Of a DNA stretch of 64,000 nt, positions 31,409 through 42,690 are shown piece after piece; positions within the stretch are counted from its first letter, which is position 1; each line of letters begins with the position of its first letter. The position numbers and the translations under genes were made by a program. Source of the DNA: RPQJ01 sp963744735 (GTDB taxonomy: Bacteria > Pseudomonadota > Gammaproteobacteria > Steroidobacterales > Steroidobacteraceae); the NCBI GenBank assembly GCA_963744735.1, contig CAVUVH010000005.1:186001-250000 (forward strand). The letters run 5' to 3'. The notes under the pieces are model-generated. The model saw only the letters and a program-made list of their open reading frames with translations, searched no databases and was not told where the DNA came from.

Positions 31409-32861
31409 AGCCGCAGCGGCATCCGGCTCGGCGGCGAGCGCTGGACGCGCGTCGGGCACGCGCTTCCTGCCGTTCGCCGATGCCGCCAGCGCCGAGCTGC
31501 CGCTCGGCGCGGCTGCTGCGGCTGTCGCTGTTCCAGGTCTCGGTCGGCATGGCGGTGGTGCTGCTGACGGCACGCTGAACCGCGTGATGATCGTCGAACT
31601 GGGCGTGCCGGCCTGGCTCGTCGCGCTGATGGTGGCGCTGCCGCTGGTGTTCGCGCCGTTCCGCGCGCTGATCGGCTTCAAGTCCGACACGCACCGCTCG
31701 GTGCTCGGCTGGCGGCGCGTGCCCTACATCTGGATCGGCACGCTGCTGCAGTTCGGCGGCCTCGCGATCATGCCGTTCGCGCTGCTGGTGCTGTCCGGCG
31801 ACACGCACGGCCCGGCCTGGATCGGCCAGGCGGCGGCGGCGCTCGCGTTCCTGCTGGTCGGCGCCGGCATGCACACGACCCAGACCGCCGGCCTCGCGCT
31901 GGCGACCGACCTCGCGCCGCGCGACGTCGCGGCCGCGCGTGGTCGCGCTGCTGTACGTGATGCTGCTGGTCGGCATGGTCGCGCAGCGCGCTGGTCTTCG
32001 GCCTGCTGCTCGAGCGACTTCTCGGCAGATCCGCCTGATCCAGGTGATCCAGGGCGCGGCGCTGCTGACGCTGGTCCTCAACTGCGTCGCGCTGTGGAAG
32101 CAGGAAGCGCGCGATCCGGCGCGCGACGCACGGGCGCCGGGCGCGACGATCCGCTTCCGCGAGCGCTGGGCGCGAGTTCACCGCGACGGCCGCAGCGCGC
32201 CGCTTCCTGGTGGCCGTCGGGCCTCGGCACCGCCGCCTTCAGCATGCAGGACGTGCTGCTCGAGCCCTACGGCGGCGAGATCCTGCACCTCGCCGTCGGC
32301 CGCGACCACGACGCTCACGGCGTTCCATGGCGCTCGGCGGCACTCGCTCGCGTTCGCGCTGGCGGCGCGCCGGCTCGGCCGCGGCGCCGATCCGTATCGC
32401 CTCGCCGCGTTCGGCGCTGCTGGTCCGGCATCGTCGCCTTCGCCGCGGTGATCTTCGCGGCGCCGCTCGACTCGGCGCTGCTGTTCCGCACCGGCGCGCT
32501 GCTGATCGGCTTCGGCGGCGGCCTGTTCGCGGTCGGCACGCTGACCGCGCGCGATGGACGCTCGAGCGCGGCGACAACAGCGGCCTGGCGCTCGGCGCCT
32601 GGGGCGCCGTGCAGGCGACCGCGGCCGGCTCGGCATCGCGCTCGGCGGCGTGCATGCGCGACGCGTCGGCGCGCTGGCCGACGCAGGGCGCGCTCGGCGC
32701 CGCGCTCGCCGGCCCCGTCACCGGCTACAGCGTTCGTCTACCACATCGAGATCGCGCTTGCTGTTCGCGACGCTGGTCGCGATCGGCCCGCTGGTGCGCG
32801 CACGGCCGCCGTGCGCGCCGGCCGTCCCAGCCCGTTCGGTCTGGCCGAGTTTCCAGGTTAA
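31405..32861 (+). CDS. lhaA: LH1 assembly protein LhaA, PucC family (frameshifted)
   Basis: Twelve-helix membrane protein that assists LH1 assembly around the reaction centre. Conserved segments: LLRLSLFQVSVGMAVVLLTG, LNRVMIVELGVPAWLVALMV, APFRALIGFKSDTHRSVLGW, FSMQDVLLEPYGGEILHLAV and TLTAAMDARAGDNSGLALGA in the repaired frame. About 480 residues. Shifts occur, for instance, near 31570, 31990, 32015 and 32175. It lies between bchM and puhA, the standard place. It is a paralogue of the 17.4-kb MFS gene. Confidence 0.93.
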
Positions 32862-32889
32862 TCGCTTTCGTCAGCGGAGGTTCATCGTC

Positions 32890-33666
32890 ATGACATACCG
32901 GCGCCATCACCAGCTACATCGACGTGGCGCAGGTCGTGCTCTACGCGTTCTGGATTTTCTTCGCCGGCCTGATCATCTACCTCCGCCGGGAGGACAAGCG
33001 CGAAGGCTATCCGCTCGAGTCCGACCGCTCGGGCGTCGATCAAGGTGCAGGGCTTCCCGGCGATGCCCGAGCCCAAGAGCTACCGGCTGCCGCACGGCGG
33101 CACGGTGCTGAAGCCCAACCCGGCGCCGAGCCGACCGCCAGATCCTCGCGGAGCCGACCGAGCTGTGGCCGGGCGCGCCGCTCGAGCCCGACCGGCAACC
33201 CGATGCGTCGACGGCGTCGGGCCCGGCGCCTACGCGCTGCGCGCCGACGTGCCCGACCTCACGCTCGAGGGCGAGCCGAAGATCCTGCCGCTGCGCGTCG
33301 CCGCGGGCTTCGGCATCGCGCACTGCGGACCCGGATCCGCGCGGCATGGAAGTGGTCGGCGGCGACGGCAAGGTCGCGCGGCATCGTCACCGACGCCTGG
33401 GTCGACCGCGCCGAGCCGCAGGTGCGCTACCTCGAAGTCGAAGTCGCGGGCAGCAGGCGCCACGTGCTGGTGCCGGTCGGGCTTCTGCAAGGTCGACGGC
33501 TGCGCCGCGTGTCGTCGTGCGCTCGATCATGGCAGCCAGTTCGGCGGCGTGCCGGGCCTGCGCAATCCCGACCAGGTGACGCTGCTCGAGGAAGACCGCA
33601 TCAGCGCCTACTACGGCGGCGGCACGCTGTACGCCGAGCCGTCGCGCCTGGGGCCGCTGGCTGTGA
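32890..33666 (+). CDS. puhA: Photosynthetic reaction centre H subunit (frameshifted)
   Basis: Caps the cytoplasmic face of the reaction centre and tunes proton delivery to QB. One N-terminal helix is followed by a soluble beta-rich domain. In the repaired frame the protein starts MTYGAITSYIDVAQVVLYAF and continues FWIFFAGLIIYLRREDKREG, DLTLEGEPKILPLRVAAGFG and DQVTLLEEDRISAYYGGGTL. A GGAGG ribosome-binding site lies nine bases before the ATG. About 255 residues. The end PLL followed by TGA is inferred after removing a surplus G near 33660. Confidence 0.95.
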
Positions 33667-34357
33667 GCGGCACGAGCACGAGCACGAGCCGGTTCCCGGC
33701 CTGCCCGCAGGCACTGCCGGCCGGCGAACGAATGCTGTGGCAGGGCGCGCCGTCGTGGCGCGCGCTGGCGCGCCGCTCGCTGCACGTGCGCAAGGTCGGC
33801 GGTCGTATTTCGCCTTGCTCGCGGCCTGGCACGTCGTCGAGGTGATCAATGCGCGGCACGGGCCTGGCCGCGGCCGTGCGCGGCGCGGCCGTGGCTGGTC
33901 GTGCTCGGCGCGGCGGCCGTCGCGCGTGCTGTCGCTGCTGGCCTGGGCGCTCGGCGCGCAGCACGATCTACACGATCACGACGGCACGCGTCGTGCTGCG
34001 CTTCGGCATCGCGCTGCCGATGTCGGTCAACCTGCCGTTGCGGCTGGTCGAGGCGGCCGACCTCGCGCCGCCACGCCGACGGCACGGCGGACATGCCGCT
34101 GACGCTCTGCCGGGCCAGCGCGATCGGCTACCTGCTGACGTGGCCGCACGTGCAGCCCTGGCACTACTTCCGCGTGCGGCCGATGCTGCGCGGCCTGGCC
34201 GACGGCGACGGTCGCCGCCAAGGCGCTGATGCCGGCGCTCTGGCGCGACCCGAAGCCGTGCCGGCGCGCCGCGCCGTCACGCGCCCGGCGCGCGAAACGT
34301 CATGCAGCGCTCGCCGCGTCCCGCAACGGCGGCCGACGGCCTGAGGCACCGCCATGA
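33663..34357 (+). CDS. puhB: Photosynthetic complex assembly protein PuhB (frameshifted)
   Basis: Membrane protein needed for reaction-centre assembly, with PH-like and membrane segments. The start is taken as the GTG at 33663 overlapping the puhA stop, giving an acidic/histidine-rich head (MSEHEHEHEPVPGLP after repair). Conserved parts: ALPAGERMLWQGAPSWRALA, LHVRKVAAYFALLAAWHVVE, STIYTITTARVVLRFGIALP and the ATGTADMPLTLC-like block. The exact end is unsure because of shifts; I place it at the TGA overlapping the puhC ATG, with 34344 as an alternative. Confidence 0.88.
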
Positions 34358-34830
34358 GTGACCCCTTCGAAGACCGCAGCCTGCCCCGCGGCGCCCTCGC
34401 CGGCGCCGCCGGCCTCGTCGTGCTGGCGCTCGCCGGCGCGGCGTATCGGCCGCCTCAGCGGACAGTCGGCGACCGCGGCGCCGGCCGCAGCCGCGTCGAG
34501 ACGCGCCAACTGCGCTTCGCCGACCGCGCCGACGGCGCGCGTGGTCATCACGGAGGCCGACGGCGACCTGGTCAGCGTCGTGGCCCCGGGCACCAACGGC
34601 TTCCTGCGCGGCGTCGTGCGCGGCCTGGCGCAGGAACGGCTGCGGCGCGACGTCGGCGCCGAAACGCCGTTCGGACTGACGCGCTGGAGCGACGGCCGCC
34701 TGTCGCTCACCGACCCGGTCACCGACCGGCACGTCTATCTCGAAGCCTTCGGCCCGTCGAACGTCGCGCCGTTTCGCGGCGCTGCTCGATGCCGGCCACA
34801 CCCACTACCTGAGCGCGGAGCACTCGCACG
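34354..34830 (+). CDS. puhC: Photosynthetic complex assembly protein PuhC (frameshifted)
   Basis: Small protein with one N-terminal membrane helix (GALAGAAGLVVLALAGAAYG) and a soluble domain, needed for reaction-centre and LH1 levels. Conserved parts: ARVVITEADGDLVSVVAPGT, NGFLRGVVRGLAQERLRRDV and DGRLSLTDPVTDRHVYLEAF. The start MSDPFEDRSLPRG at 34354 is firm. The 3' end is uncertain because of shifts near 34785; the frame must stop at or near the acsF ATG. About 155 residues. Confidence 0.85.
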
Positions 34831-35908
34831 ATGTCACACGACCATCGCCATCCGGACCACCGCCGACGCCACCGCGCCGCGCCGAGGCCGACACGCTGCT
34901 GACGCCGCGCTTCTACCGCACGGACTACGCGCGCGCTCGACCGCATCGACCTGACGCCCGTGCGCGCCGAATGGGACCAGCTGATGGCCGAGTTCCGGCG
35001 CGACAGCAACCGCCACCACTTCGAGCGCGACGCAGGAGTTCGCGGACGAAGTGCGCGAACTGCCGCCCGGCCTGCGCGCAGGAGTTCGTCGAGTTCCTGG
35101 TCAGCTCGTGCACCGCCGAGTTCTCCGGCTGCGTGCTGTACAGCGAGATCAAGAAGAACGTGAAGAACGAGGACATGCGCGCGCTGATGGGCTACATGGC
35201 GCGCGACGAAAGCCGCCACGCCGGCTTCATCAACAAGTCGCTGAAGGACTTCGGCCTGGGCGTCGACCTCGGCCCAGCTGACCAAGTCGAAGAAGTACAC
35301 GTTCTTCAAGCCCAAATACATCTACTACGCGACGTACCTGTCGGAGAAGATCGGCTACGCGCGCTACATCACGATCTTCCGCCAGCTCGAGCGGCACCCG
35401 GAGCGGCGCTTCCACCCGATCTTCCGGTGGTTCGAGGAGTGGTGCAACGACGAGTTCCGCCACGGCGAGGCGTTCGCGCTGCTGATGCGCGCCAACCCGC
35501 AGCTGCTGCGCGGCCTCAACAAGTACTGGATCCGCTTCTTCCTGCTGGCCGTGTTCGCGACGATGTACGTGCGCGACCACCAGCGCCCGTACATGCACGA
35601 CGCCTTCGGCATCGACCCGACCGACTACGACTACACGGTGTTCGCGATCACCTCGGCGATCTCGCAAGCAGGTGTTCCCGCTGACGCTGGACATCGACAA
35701 CCCGCGCTTCCGCGCCGGCGCTCGAGACGCTGCGCCTGCGCATGGAAGGCATCGAGGCCGGCGAAGAAGCGCGGCGGGCATCGCTCGGCGCGCTGCGCCA
35801 GGTCGCGGGCGCGGTCGGGCGCGGCATCGACCTTCGTCGCGGCTGTACTTCCTGCCGGTCAAGCCGAACGAACTGCCCGCGCACGTGCGCATGGCGCCGG
35901 CCTGGTAA
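34831..35908 (+). CDS. acsF: Aerobic Mg-protoporphyrin IX monomethyl ester cyclase AcsF (frameshifted)
   Basis: Diiron enzyme that forms the isocyclic ring using oxygen. Iron-ligand regions appear as SCTAEFSGCVLYSEIKK, MARDESRHAGFINKSLKDFG and FEEWCNDEFRHGEAFALLMR. The start is ATG 34831, with a shift a few codons later. At least six breaks are each repaired by removing one surplus base (for example before QEFADE, QEFVEF, QLTKSK and LETLRL). The ending HVRMAPAW is in an open frame. About 355 residues. It lies between puhC and puhE. The window also encodes the oxygen-independent BchE. Confidence 0.95.
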
Positions 35909-35917
35909 CGCCGACGC

Positions 35918-36716
35918 ATGGCGGATTTCGCACTGCCGCTGCTGTTCGCGCTGCTGCCTCTGGTGGTCGGCGACGGCGGTCGTGATGTTCCTCGACGGCC
36001 TGCCGCGCGCGACCTTCCGCTGGACGCTGCTCGGCGCGACGGTGCATGCAGCTGGCCGCGCTCTACGGCCTGTGGCGAGACGCGCGACGACACCAGCGTC
36101 GCCGGCGCCTACATCGCGTTCGCCTGCGCGGTCGCTGACCTGGGGCTGGCAGGAAGTCTTCTTCCTGACCGGCGCGATCACCGGCCCGCGCCGCCACGCC
36201 TGCGCGGCCGGATTGCTCGGGCTGGCGCCATTTCGGCCACGGCGTGCAGGCCATCCTGCACCACGAGCTCTCGCTGTTCGTCGCCGGCGCGCGTGCTCGT
36301 CGCGATCGGCTGGAACGCGCCGAACCCGGTCGGCATGTGGACCTACCTCGTGCTGTGGGGCATGCGCCAGAGCGCCAAGCTCAACCTGTTCCTCGGCGTG
36401 CGCAACCTCGGCGTCGAGTTCCTGCCGCAGCACCTGCGCTACCTGCAGAGCTTCTTCCGCCGGCGCGGCATGAACGCGCTGTTCCCGCTGGTCGGTCGCT
36501 CGCCGGCACGCTGCTGGTGGTGCCTGCTCGCGCGGCGCACGCTGCATCCCGCGGCGAGCGCCTTCGAGGCCGCGGGCTTCGCGCTGCTCGACCGCGATCG
36601 CGCTGCTCGGCCTGCTCGAGCACGTCATGTTGATGCTGCCGATGCCGGCCGACGCGCTGTGGCGCCTCGAGCCTGCAAGCTCGCACCGGCGCGCGGCGCC
36701 GGCCGCGGAGGGTTGA
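35918..36716 (+). CDS. puhE: PuhE family membrane protein, DUF3623 (frameshifted)
   Basis: Polytopic membrane protein with seven predicted helices that modulates bacteriochlorophyll synthesis in Rhodobacter. Conserved parts: ADFALPLLFALL, DDTSVAGAYIAFACA, TWGWQEVFFLTGAITGPR, QAILHHELSLFVAGA, NPVGMWTYLVLWGMRQSAKL and NLFLGVRNLGVEFLPQHLRY. At least eight breaks are cured by removing one G or C each. About 260 residues. It starts ten bases after acsF. The stop may be TGA 36714 or one overlapping the dxs ATG at 36726. Confidence 0.9.
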
Positions 36717-36725
36717 GATCGCGCC

Positions 36726-38638
36726 ATGACGCGACCTGCAAGCCGCCGCCTGCTGCGATACCGTCAGGCGTGCCGGCCGGACCTGCGGCGGCTCTGCAGC
36801 CCGCACGAGCTCGCAGCCGCTGGCCGACGAGCTGCGCGAGCTTCCTGGTCGAACGCGTGGCACGCGGTGGCGGCCACCTGGCCGCCGGCCTCGGCACGGT
36901 CGAACTGACGGTCGCGCTGCACTACGTGTTCGACACGCCGCGCGACGCGCTGGTGTGGGACGTGGGCCACCAGGCCTATCCGCACAAGGCGCTCACGGGT
37001 CGCCGCGAGCGCCTGCACACGCTGCGCCGGCGCGACGGCCTGTCCGGCTTCCTGCGCCGCGACGAGAGTCCGTTCGACGCATTTGGCGCCGGCCACTCGA
37101 GCACCTCGATCAGTGCGGCGCTCGGCATGGCGGTCGCCAGCCAGCGCTGCGGCCGGCCGGCGCAGCAGCGTGGCGATCATCGGCGACGGCGCGCTGACGG
37201 CCGGCATGCCGTACGAGGCGCTGCAGCAGGCCGGCGCGATGCCCGACCTCGACCTGCTCGTGATCGTCAACGACAACGGCATGTCGATCTCGCCGAACGT
37301 CGGCTCGCTGTCGCAGGCCCTGCAACCGCGCCACGGCGCAGGCGCGGCGACGGCGAGCCGATCGGCGTCGCGCGGCTGGTTCGAGGCGCTCGGCTTCGAG
37401 TACACCGGGCCCGTGCGATGGCCACGACCTCGACGACGCTGCGTCGCCGACGTTGCAGCGACCTGCGACGCAGCGCCGCTGGCCCGCGCGTGCTGCACGT
37501 GCGCACGCAGAAGGGCCACGGCTACGCGCGCGCCGAGGCCGACCCGATCAAGTACCACGGCGTGACCAGCTTCGACCCGGCCGTCGGCATCGTGCCCGCG
37601 CGCCGCGCCGCTGCCGACCTACACCGAGGTGTTCGGCGACTGGCTCTGCGACGCCGCCGCCGCGCGACCCGCGCCTGATGGCCGTGACGCCGGCGATGCG
37701 CGAAGGCTCCGGCCTCGTGCGGTTCTCGCCGCAGCATCCCGAGCGCTATTTCGACGTCGGCATCGCCGAGCAGCACAGCGTGACGTTCGCGGCGGGCCTG
37801 GCCTGCCGCGGCGCGCGCCCGGTCGTCGCGATCTACTCGACCTTCCTGCAGCGCGCCTACGACCAGCTGGTGCACGACGTCGCACTGCAGGACCTGCCGG
37901 TGATGTTCGCGATCGACCGCGCCGGCCTGGTCGGCCCCGATGGCGCCACGCACAACGGCGCGCTCGACCTGAGCTTCCTGCGCTGCGTGCCGGGCATGGT
38001 GGTCATGGCGCCGAGCGACGGCAACGAACTGCGCGACATGCTGCAGACCGGGCTCGCTGCACGACGGCGCCGACCGCCGTGCGCTATCCGCGTTGCGCCG
38101 ATTCCTGCCGCCGCTCGCGGCACCGCCCGCCGCAGCCGATGCCGCTCGGCACCGCCGAGCTGCGGCGCATCGGCGCCGGGCGCGTGGCGATCCTGGCCTT
38201 CGGCACGCTGCTCGGCAGCGCGCTCGAGGTCGCGGCAGAGCTCGACGCAACCGTCGTGAACATGCGCTTCGTCAAGCCGCTCGACGAAGGCATGCTGCTG
38301 CGAGATCGCGCGCAACCACGACCTGCTGGTGACGCTCGAGGAGAACTCACTTGCCGGCGGCGCGGGCAGCGCCGTGCACGAATCGCTGGCGCGCGGCGGC
38401 GTGCGGTGCCGCTGCTGCAGCTCGGCCTGCCCGGACCGCTTCATCGAACACGGCACGCGCGACGAGGCCTTGCGCGATGCGGGGCTCGACCGCGACAGCA
38501 TCCGCCAGGCAATCGCTGCACGCCTGGCGCAGCTGGCGCGCCAGGTCGGGGTTGCGGGCGCCGTGCGACCGGCCGTGCGTCGCTCCGGCGGTGCCGTGCG
38601 GCGCGGCCGTGGCGCAGCAACAGGTGCGCGGGGACTGA
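36726..38638 (+). CDS. dxs: 1-deoxy-D-xylulose-5-phosphate synthase (frameshifted)
   Basis: Thiamine-diphosphate enzyme that makes DXP from pyruvate and glyceraldehyde 3-phosphate, first step of the MEP isoprenoid pathway. Marks: WDVGHQAYPHKALTGRRE, FGAGHSSTSISAALGMA, the ThDP motif VAIIGDGALTAGMPYEALQ with VNDNGMSISPNVG, and ERYFDVGIAEQHSVTFAAGL with the catalytic glutamate. The C-terminal domain has EENSLAGGAG and a GLPDRFIEHG block. About 630 residues. As last gene of the bchF-puhE run it can tie precursor supply to pigment synthesis. Confidence 0.94.
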
Positions 38639-38685
38639 GTTCGCGCACGACGCTGCGGCAGCGTCGCCTCAGACCGACCGGAAAA

Positions 38686-39678
38686 TCACAGCGTGCCGGC
38701 GAAAGCCGGCGGCGCGGCCACTGGGTCGACCGCGCGCAGCGGGCGTCGTCGCAGCACTGCCGCGGGCAGGCGGAACGTCACGTTCTCGCGCAGGTTGCCG
38801 ACCTCGACGGTGGCGGACGCGCCGAGTCTCGCGCAGGCGCCGCACGACCCCCTCCACCAGGTACTCGGGCGCCGAGGCGCCCGGCGGTCACGCCGACGCG
38901 CTGCACGCCCGCAGCCAGCGGGCATCGATCGCATCGGCATCGTCGACCAGGTGCGCCGGCGCACCGCACTGCGCCGCCACTTCCTGCAGCCGGTGCGAGT
39001 TGGAGCTGTTGCGCGGCACCGACCACGAGCATCAGGTCGACGTCGGCGGCGATCTGCTTCACCGCCTGCTGCCGGTTGTGCGTCGCGTAGCAGATGTCGT
39101 CGAGTTCCGGGCCCCTGCAGGTCCGGGTAGCGCCGCGCCAGGGCGGCGATCAGTTCGCGCGTGTCGTCGACGCTGAGCGTGGTCTGGGTGACGTAGGCGA
39201 CGGCGCTGCGCGCCGCGCATCGGCAGCGCGTTCGATGTCGGCGAGGCTCGCGACGACGTGGACCGGCTGCGTCGACCTTGCCCACGGTGCCGACCACCTC
39301 GTCGTGGCCGGCGTGGCCGATCAGCACCACCGCGCGGCCCTGGCGCACGAAGCGCTGCACCTGCAGGTGGACCTTGGCCACCAGCGGACAGGTGGCGTCG
39401 ATGATCTCGAGCTCGCGCGCCGACGGCCTCGCGCTCGACCGTCGCGGCCACGCCATGCGCGCTGAACACCGTCACGGCTCCGCGCGGGATCGCGTCGATG
39501 TCGTCGACGAAGACCGCGCCGCGCGGCCTCGAGGTCGCGCACGACGTAGCCGTTGTGCACGATCTCGTGGAAGACGTACACCGGCGCGCCGTGGAGCGCG
39601 AGCGCGCGTTCGACGATCTCGATCGCGCGCGTGACGCCCGCACAGAACCCACGGGGCCGTGCGAGCAGCGACTTCCAT
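38686..39678 (-). CDS. ispH: 4-hydroxy-3-methylbut-2-enyl diphosphate reductase IspH (frameshifted)
   Basis: Iron-sulfur enzyme of the last MEP step, yielding isopentenyl and dimethylallyl diphosphate. In repaired frame: ARPRGFCAGVTRAIEIVERA with the first cluster cysteine, PVYVFHEIVHNGYVVRDLEA, VFSAHGVAATVEREA and IIDATCPLVAKVHLQVQRFV with the second cysteine; the third lies in the QATCYATHNRQ-like stretch. About 325 residues. Its ATG overlaps the pufC stop (TGATG), so it ends the puf unit. In gammaproteobacteria ispH usually follows ileS-lspA, so this may be a second copy. Confidence 0.93.
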
Positions 39679-40833
39679 CAGGCGCCTCCGCTGCCCATCG
39701 CGGCCGCTGCAGCCGCGTCGCGGGCCGCACCCGCGGCAGCGACGTCCTCCGCCGACGGCCCGGCGGGCGGCGTTGCCGCACCGTCGACCGCTGCGGGTCA
39801 ACCGCGACCGGCGGCGCCGGCGGCGGCCGGATGCGGGCCAGTTCCGGATGCGCCGGCAGCATGCTGACGCCGTTGAGCGGCTTCGGCTGCGCCCTGGTGG
39901 CAGGTGGTGCAGTTGATCTTGGCAACGTCGCCGGTCGGGCCGAGCCGCGAGGCCGGGAACACCGCCGTCAGCGGCACGAGGTACTCCAGGTTCAGGCGCG
40001 CGCACATGCGGATGGCATGCCAGGCCACCGCGCGCTGCGGATTGCTGGCCGCCCAGTTGGTGAACGAACGCGTGTTGTGGCAGTACGTGCAGTTGACGCC
40101 GAGGGCCTGCGACGTGTGCATCATCATGCCGTAGGCGGCTCGGCCGCCTTGATGTCGGCGGTGTTGCCGGTCGGCAGCGCCGTCTGGCCGAGGACCCGTG
40201 CCGGCTGCTCGTCGCAGCAGGTAGGGCGTGAACGGATCGTACGGCAGCGAAGTCAGGCCAACGACCTGCGCCGGCATGTTCTGTCCGGCCGTGCCGGCCG
40301 TCGCGCCGCGCGGCGCACGGCCCGGCATTGACGAACCAGTGTACTGCGGGATCGGATTGCCGCGGTGGCACGTGTAGCAGGTGACGCCCGTCTGCTGCGA
40401 CGTGCTTCTGGCCAGTTGATGTTGATGTCGCGCGTCATCTGCAGCATGCGCCGCGCGACCACCTTCTGGTACTTCTCGTCCGAGGCGAAGTTCTCCAGGT
40501 TGTGGCAGTAGCCGCACTGCTCCTTGGGCGCCACCCAGTTCGGCCTGCGCCGTCATCTGGTGGAGGAACTCGGTGACGGTCAGGTCGGTGAGCACCTGCA
40601 CGTTCTGGTAGACGTCCTTGGCGAGCGGCGCGTCACCCTCGATCAACGGCGTGGACGGCGGCGGGCACGTTGCGCGCCATCCGTTCGGCCTGCGTGCGCG
40701 GATTGTCGATCTGCACCATGCCCGTGCCGCGGAAGCCGACCTGCTTCGAGTCGACCGGCGGCCGCTCGCAACCGGCCAGCAGTGCCACCGACATCACGGC
40801 GACGACCGTCATTCGCATGAGGCTGCGGTTCAT
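39678..40833 (-). CDS. pufC: Tetraheme cytochrome subunit of the reaction centre (frameshifted)
   Basis: Periplasmic c-type cytochrome that re-reduces the special pair. The N-terminus MNRSLMRMTVVAVMSVALLA ends in a GC lipobox (LLAGC), so it is probably a lipoprotein. Four heme motifs are seen: CGYCHN, CYTCHRG, CTYCHN and CTTCHQG. Also conserved is RMARNVPAA near the N-terminus and NINWPE-type text. The tail is rich in alanine and proline. About 383 residues. The start overlaps the pufM stop; the stop overlaps the ispH start. Confidence 0.95.
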
Positions 40834-41817
40834 TGCGGTACTCCCGTCAGCGTGGCGGGATCGACCACGGCGGGGCTGGTCGGCGGATAAGGCGGCGCGA
40901 CGCCGTGCTCGACCGCCCACAGGTACCAGTTGTCGACCACCGTGCCGGTCAGCAGGATGCCGATGCCGCCGACCAGCGGGCAGAGCACCGCAAACCACCA
41001 GGCCCAGCGATGGATCGATTCGATCGTCGCGTTGAAGCCCATGGTCCAGCGCCAGAACAGCGCCATGCGTTCCGACGGCCGTGCCGCGATCCATGTACTG
41101 CTCGACTTCGCGGTCGCCACCGTAGCGCGCGGTGGACAGCACGGTGCCCGCGTGCATCGCGAACAGCAGCACCGAGCCGTACAGGAACGCGATCGAGAGC
41201 GCGTGGAACGGGTTGTAGAACAGGTTGCCGTAGCGGATCGAGAACGCCGCGGTCCAGTCGAGGTGCGGGAAGATGCCGAACGGCACCGCCTCGGACCAGC
41301 TGCCCATCAGCACCGGCCGGATGAAGCCCAGCACGAGGTACAGCCAGATCGCCGCGGCAAAGGCCCAGGCCGACGTGCGTGCCCATGCCGAGCGCGCGGG
41401 CGCGGCGGTACATGCGCACCCACCAGAGCAGGATCGAGGCGGTCAGGAAGAAGCCGGCCATCAGCCACCAGCCGCCTTCGCTGCAGCGGCGGCAGGCTCA
41501 GGCCGTACTTCGGCCGGCGGCGGCTCGAGCGCGAGCCACGGCAGCTGCCGGACGAACTGCACCGGGTCCCAGCCCACCGACGCCCACATGTTGAGCCCGA
41601 TGATCTCGATGGCGATGAAGCCGCAGATCAGCGACGACGAGCCCGAGCCAGCCCGAGGTAGAACGGCCCGACCTGGGCGTCGCCGATGATGCCGAGCCAG
41701 TAGTTCAGGCTGGCCTTGCCCTGGCGCACGTAGATGCCGCCGCCCGGCAGCGGCACGCCCGGATAGACCGGCGCACTGCACCTGCACGCGCGTGAAGAGA
41801 TTCTGATATTCAGCCAT
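40830..41817 (-). CDS. pufM: Reaction centre M subunit (frameshifted)
   Basis: Core membrane subunit with five helices that binds the special pair and QA. It starts MAEYQNLFTRVQVQ; conserved parts include SLICGFIAIEIIGLNMWASV, EAVPFGIFPHLDWTAAFSIR, NLFYNPFHALSIAFLYGSVL with the special-pair histidine, and ATIESIHRWAWWFAVLCPLV with an iron-ligand histidine. About 328 residues, ending TLTGVPQ. Breaks near 41775, 41640, 41490, 41375 and 41080. It lies 18 bases after pufL and overlaps pufC (ATGA). Confidence 0.96.
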
Positions 41818-41835
41818 GACGCTCCCCTTGCTGCT

Positions 41836-42665
41836 TCAGCGCCAGATCGGCAGGTCGAGCCACCAGTTCCACCATTCCGGCCACCCGCGTGTCCAGAACG
41901 GCCCGCTGATCACGATGCAGACCGCGCTCCAGAACGCGGCGCTCAAGGCGAGGAACAGGCCGAGGCGGTGGATGCCGAGGGCGCCGATCGAATAGCCGAT
42001 GGCGTCGCGGAAGAAAGTGTTCTCGTGCTCGGCACCCTTCACCGGCCTCGCCCTTGGCTGCGGGTTCATGGCCGACAGGATCAGCGCGCCGTGCAGCGAC
42101 AGCGCGAGCGTCGTGGTGAAGAAGAACGTGACCGCCGAGCATGTGCGCCGGGTTGTAGTGGAAGTGCAGGTACTGGTAGCCGACGTTCGACACCCAGTCG
42201 AGGTGACTGAAGATGCCGTACGGGAAGCCGTGGCCCCAGGCGCCCAGCAGCAACGGGCGGATCACCACCAGCGTGAAGTAGGCGAGGATCGCGAAGCTGA
42301 AGGCGAACGGCACGTGCAAGCCGATGCCGAGCTTGCGGCAGATCTCGACCTCGCGCAGCGCCCAGGAGACGAAGGCGCCGAGCGCGCAGATCGTGATCAG
42401 CTGCCACAGGCCGCCTTCGCGCAGCGGCGCGAGCGCCAGGCCGTACTGCAGGTCGGGCGGCGCGATGTTGATCTGCCAGAGGTTCCAGGTCGGTCCGATG
42501 CGCCGCGCCCCACAGGATCAGCGCGGTGCCGAGCAGCGCGAAGAACAGCGTCGTGACGCCGAAGAAGCCGACGTAGAACGGCCCGACCCAGAAGTCGAAC
42601 AGGTCGCCGCCGATCAGCGTGCCGCCGCGCACCCGGTATTTTCTTTCGAAGCTCAGCATGGCCAT
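41836..42665 (-). CDS. pufL: Reaction centre L subunit (frameshifted)
   Basis: Core membrane subunit paired with PufM. It starts MAMLSFERKYRVRGGTLIGG, continues DLFDFWVGPFYVGFFGVTTL, GFPYGIFSHLDWVSNVGYQY and HFHYNPAHML (special-pair histidine region), and ends GWPEWWNWWLDLPIWR. Only a few breaks are needed (near 42510, 42320, 42135, 42045). About 275 residues, as expected. It is preceded by hairpins that separate it from pufBA. Confidence 0.96.
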
Positions 42666-42690
42666 CGCCAATCCTCCGCTCGGGACGCGA

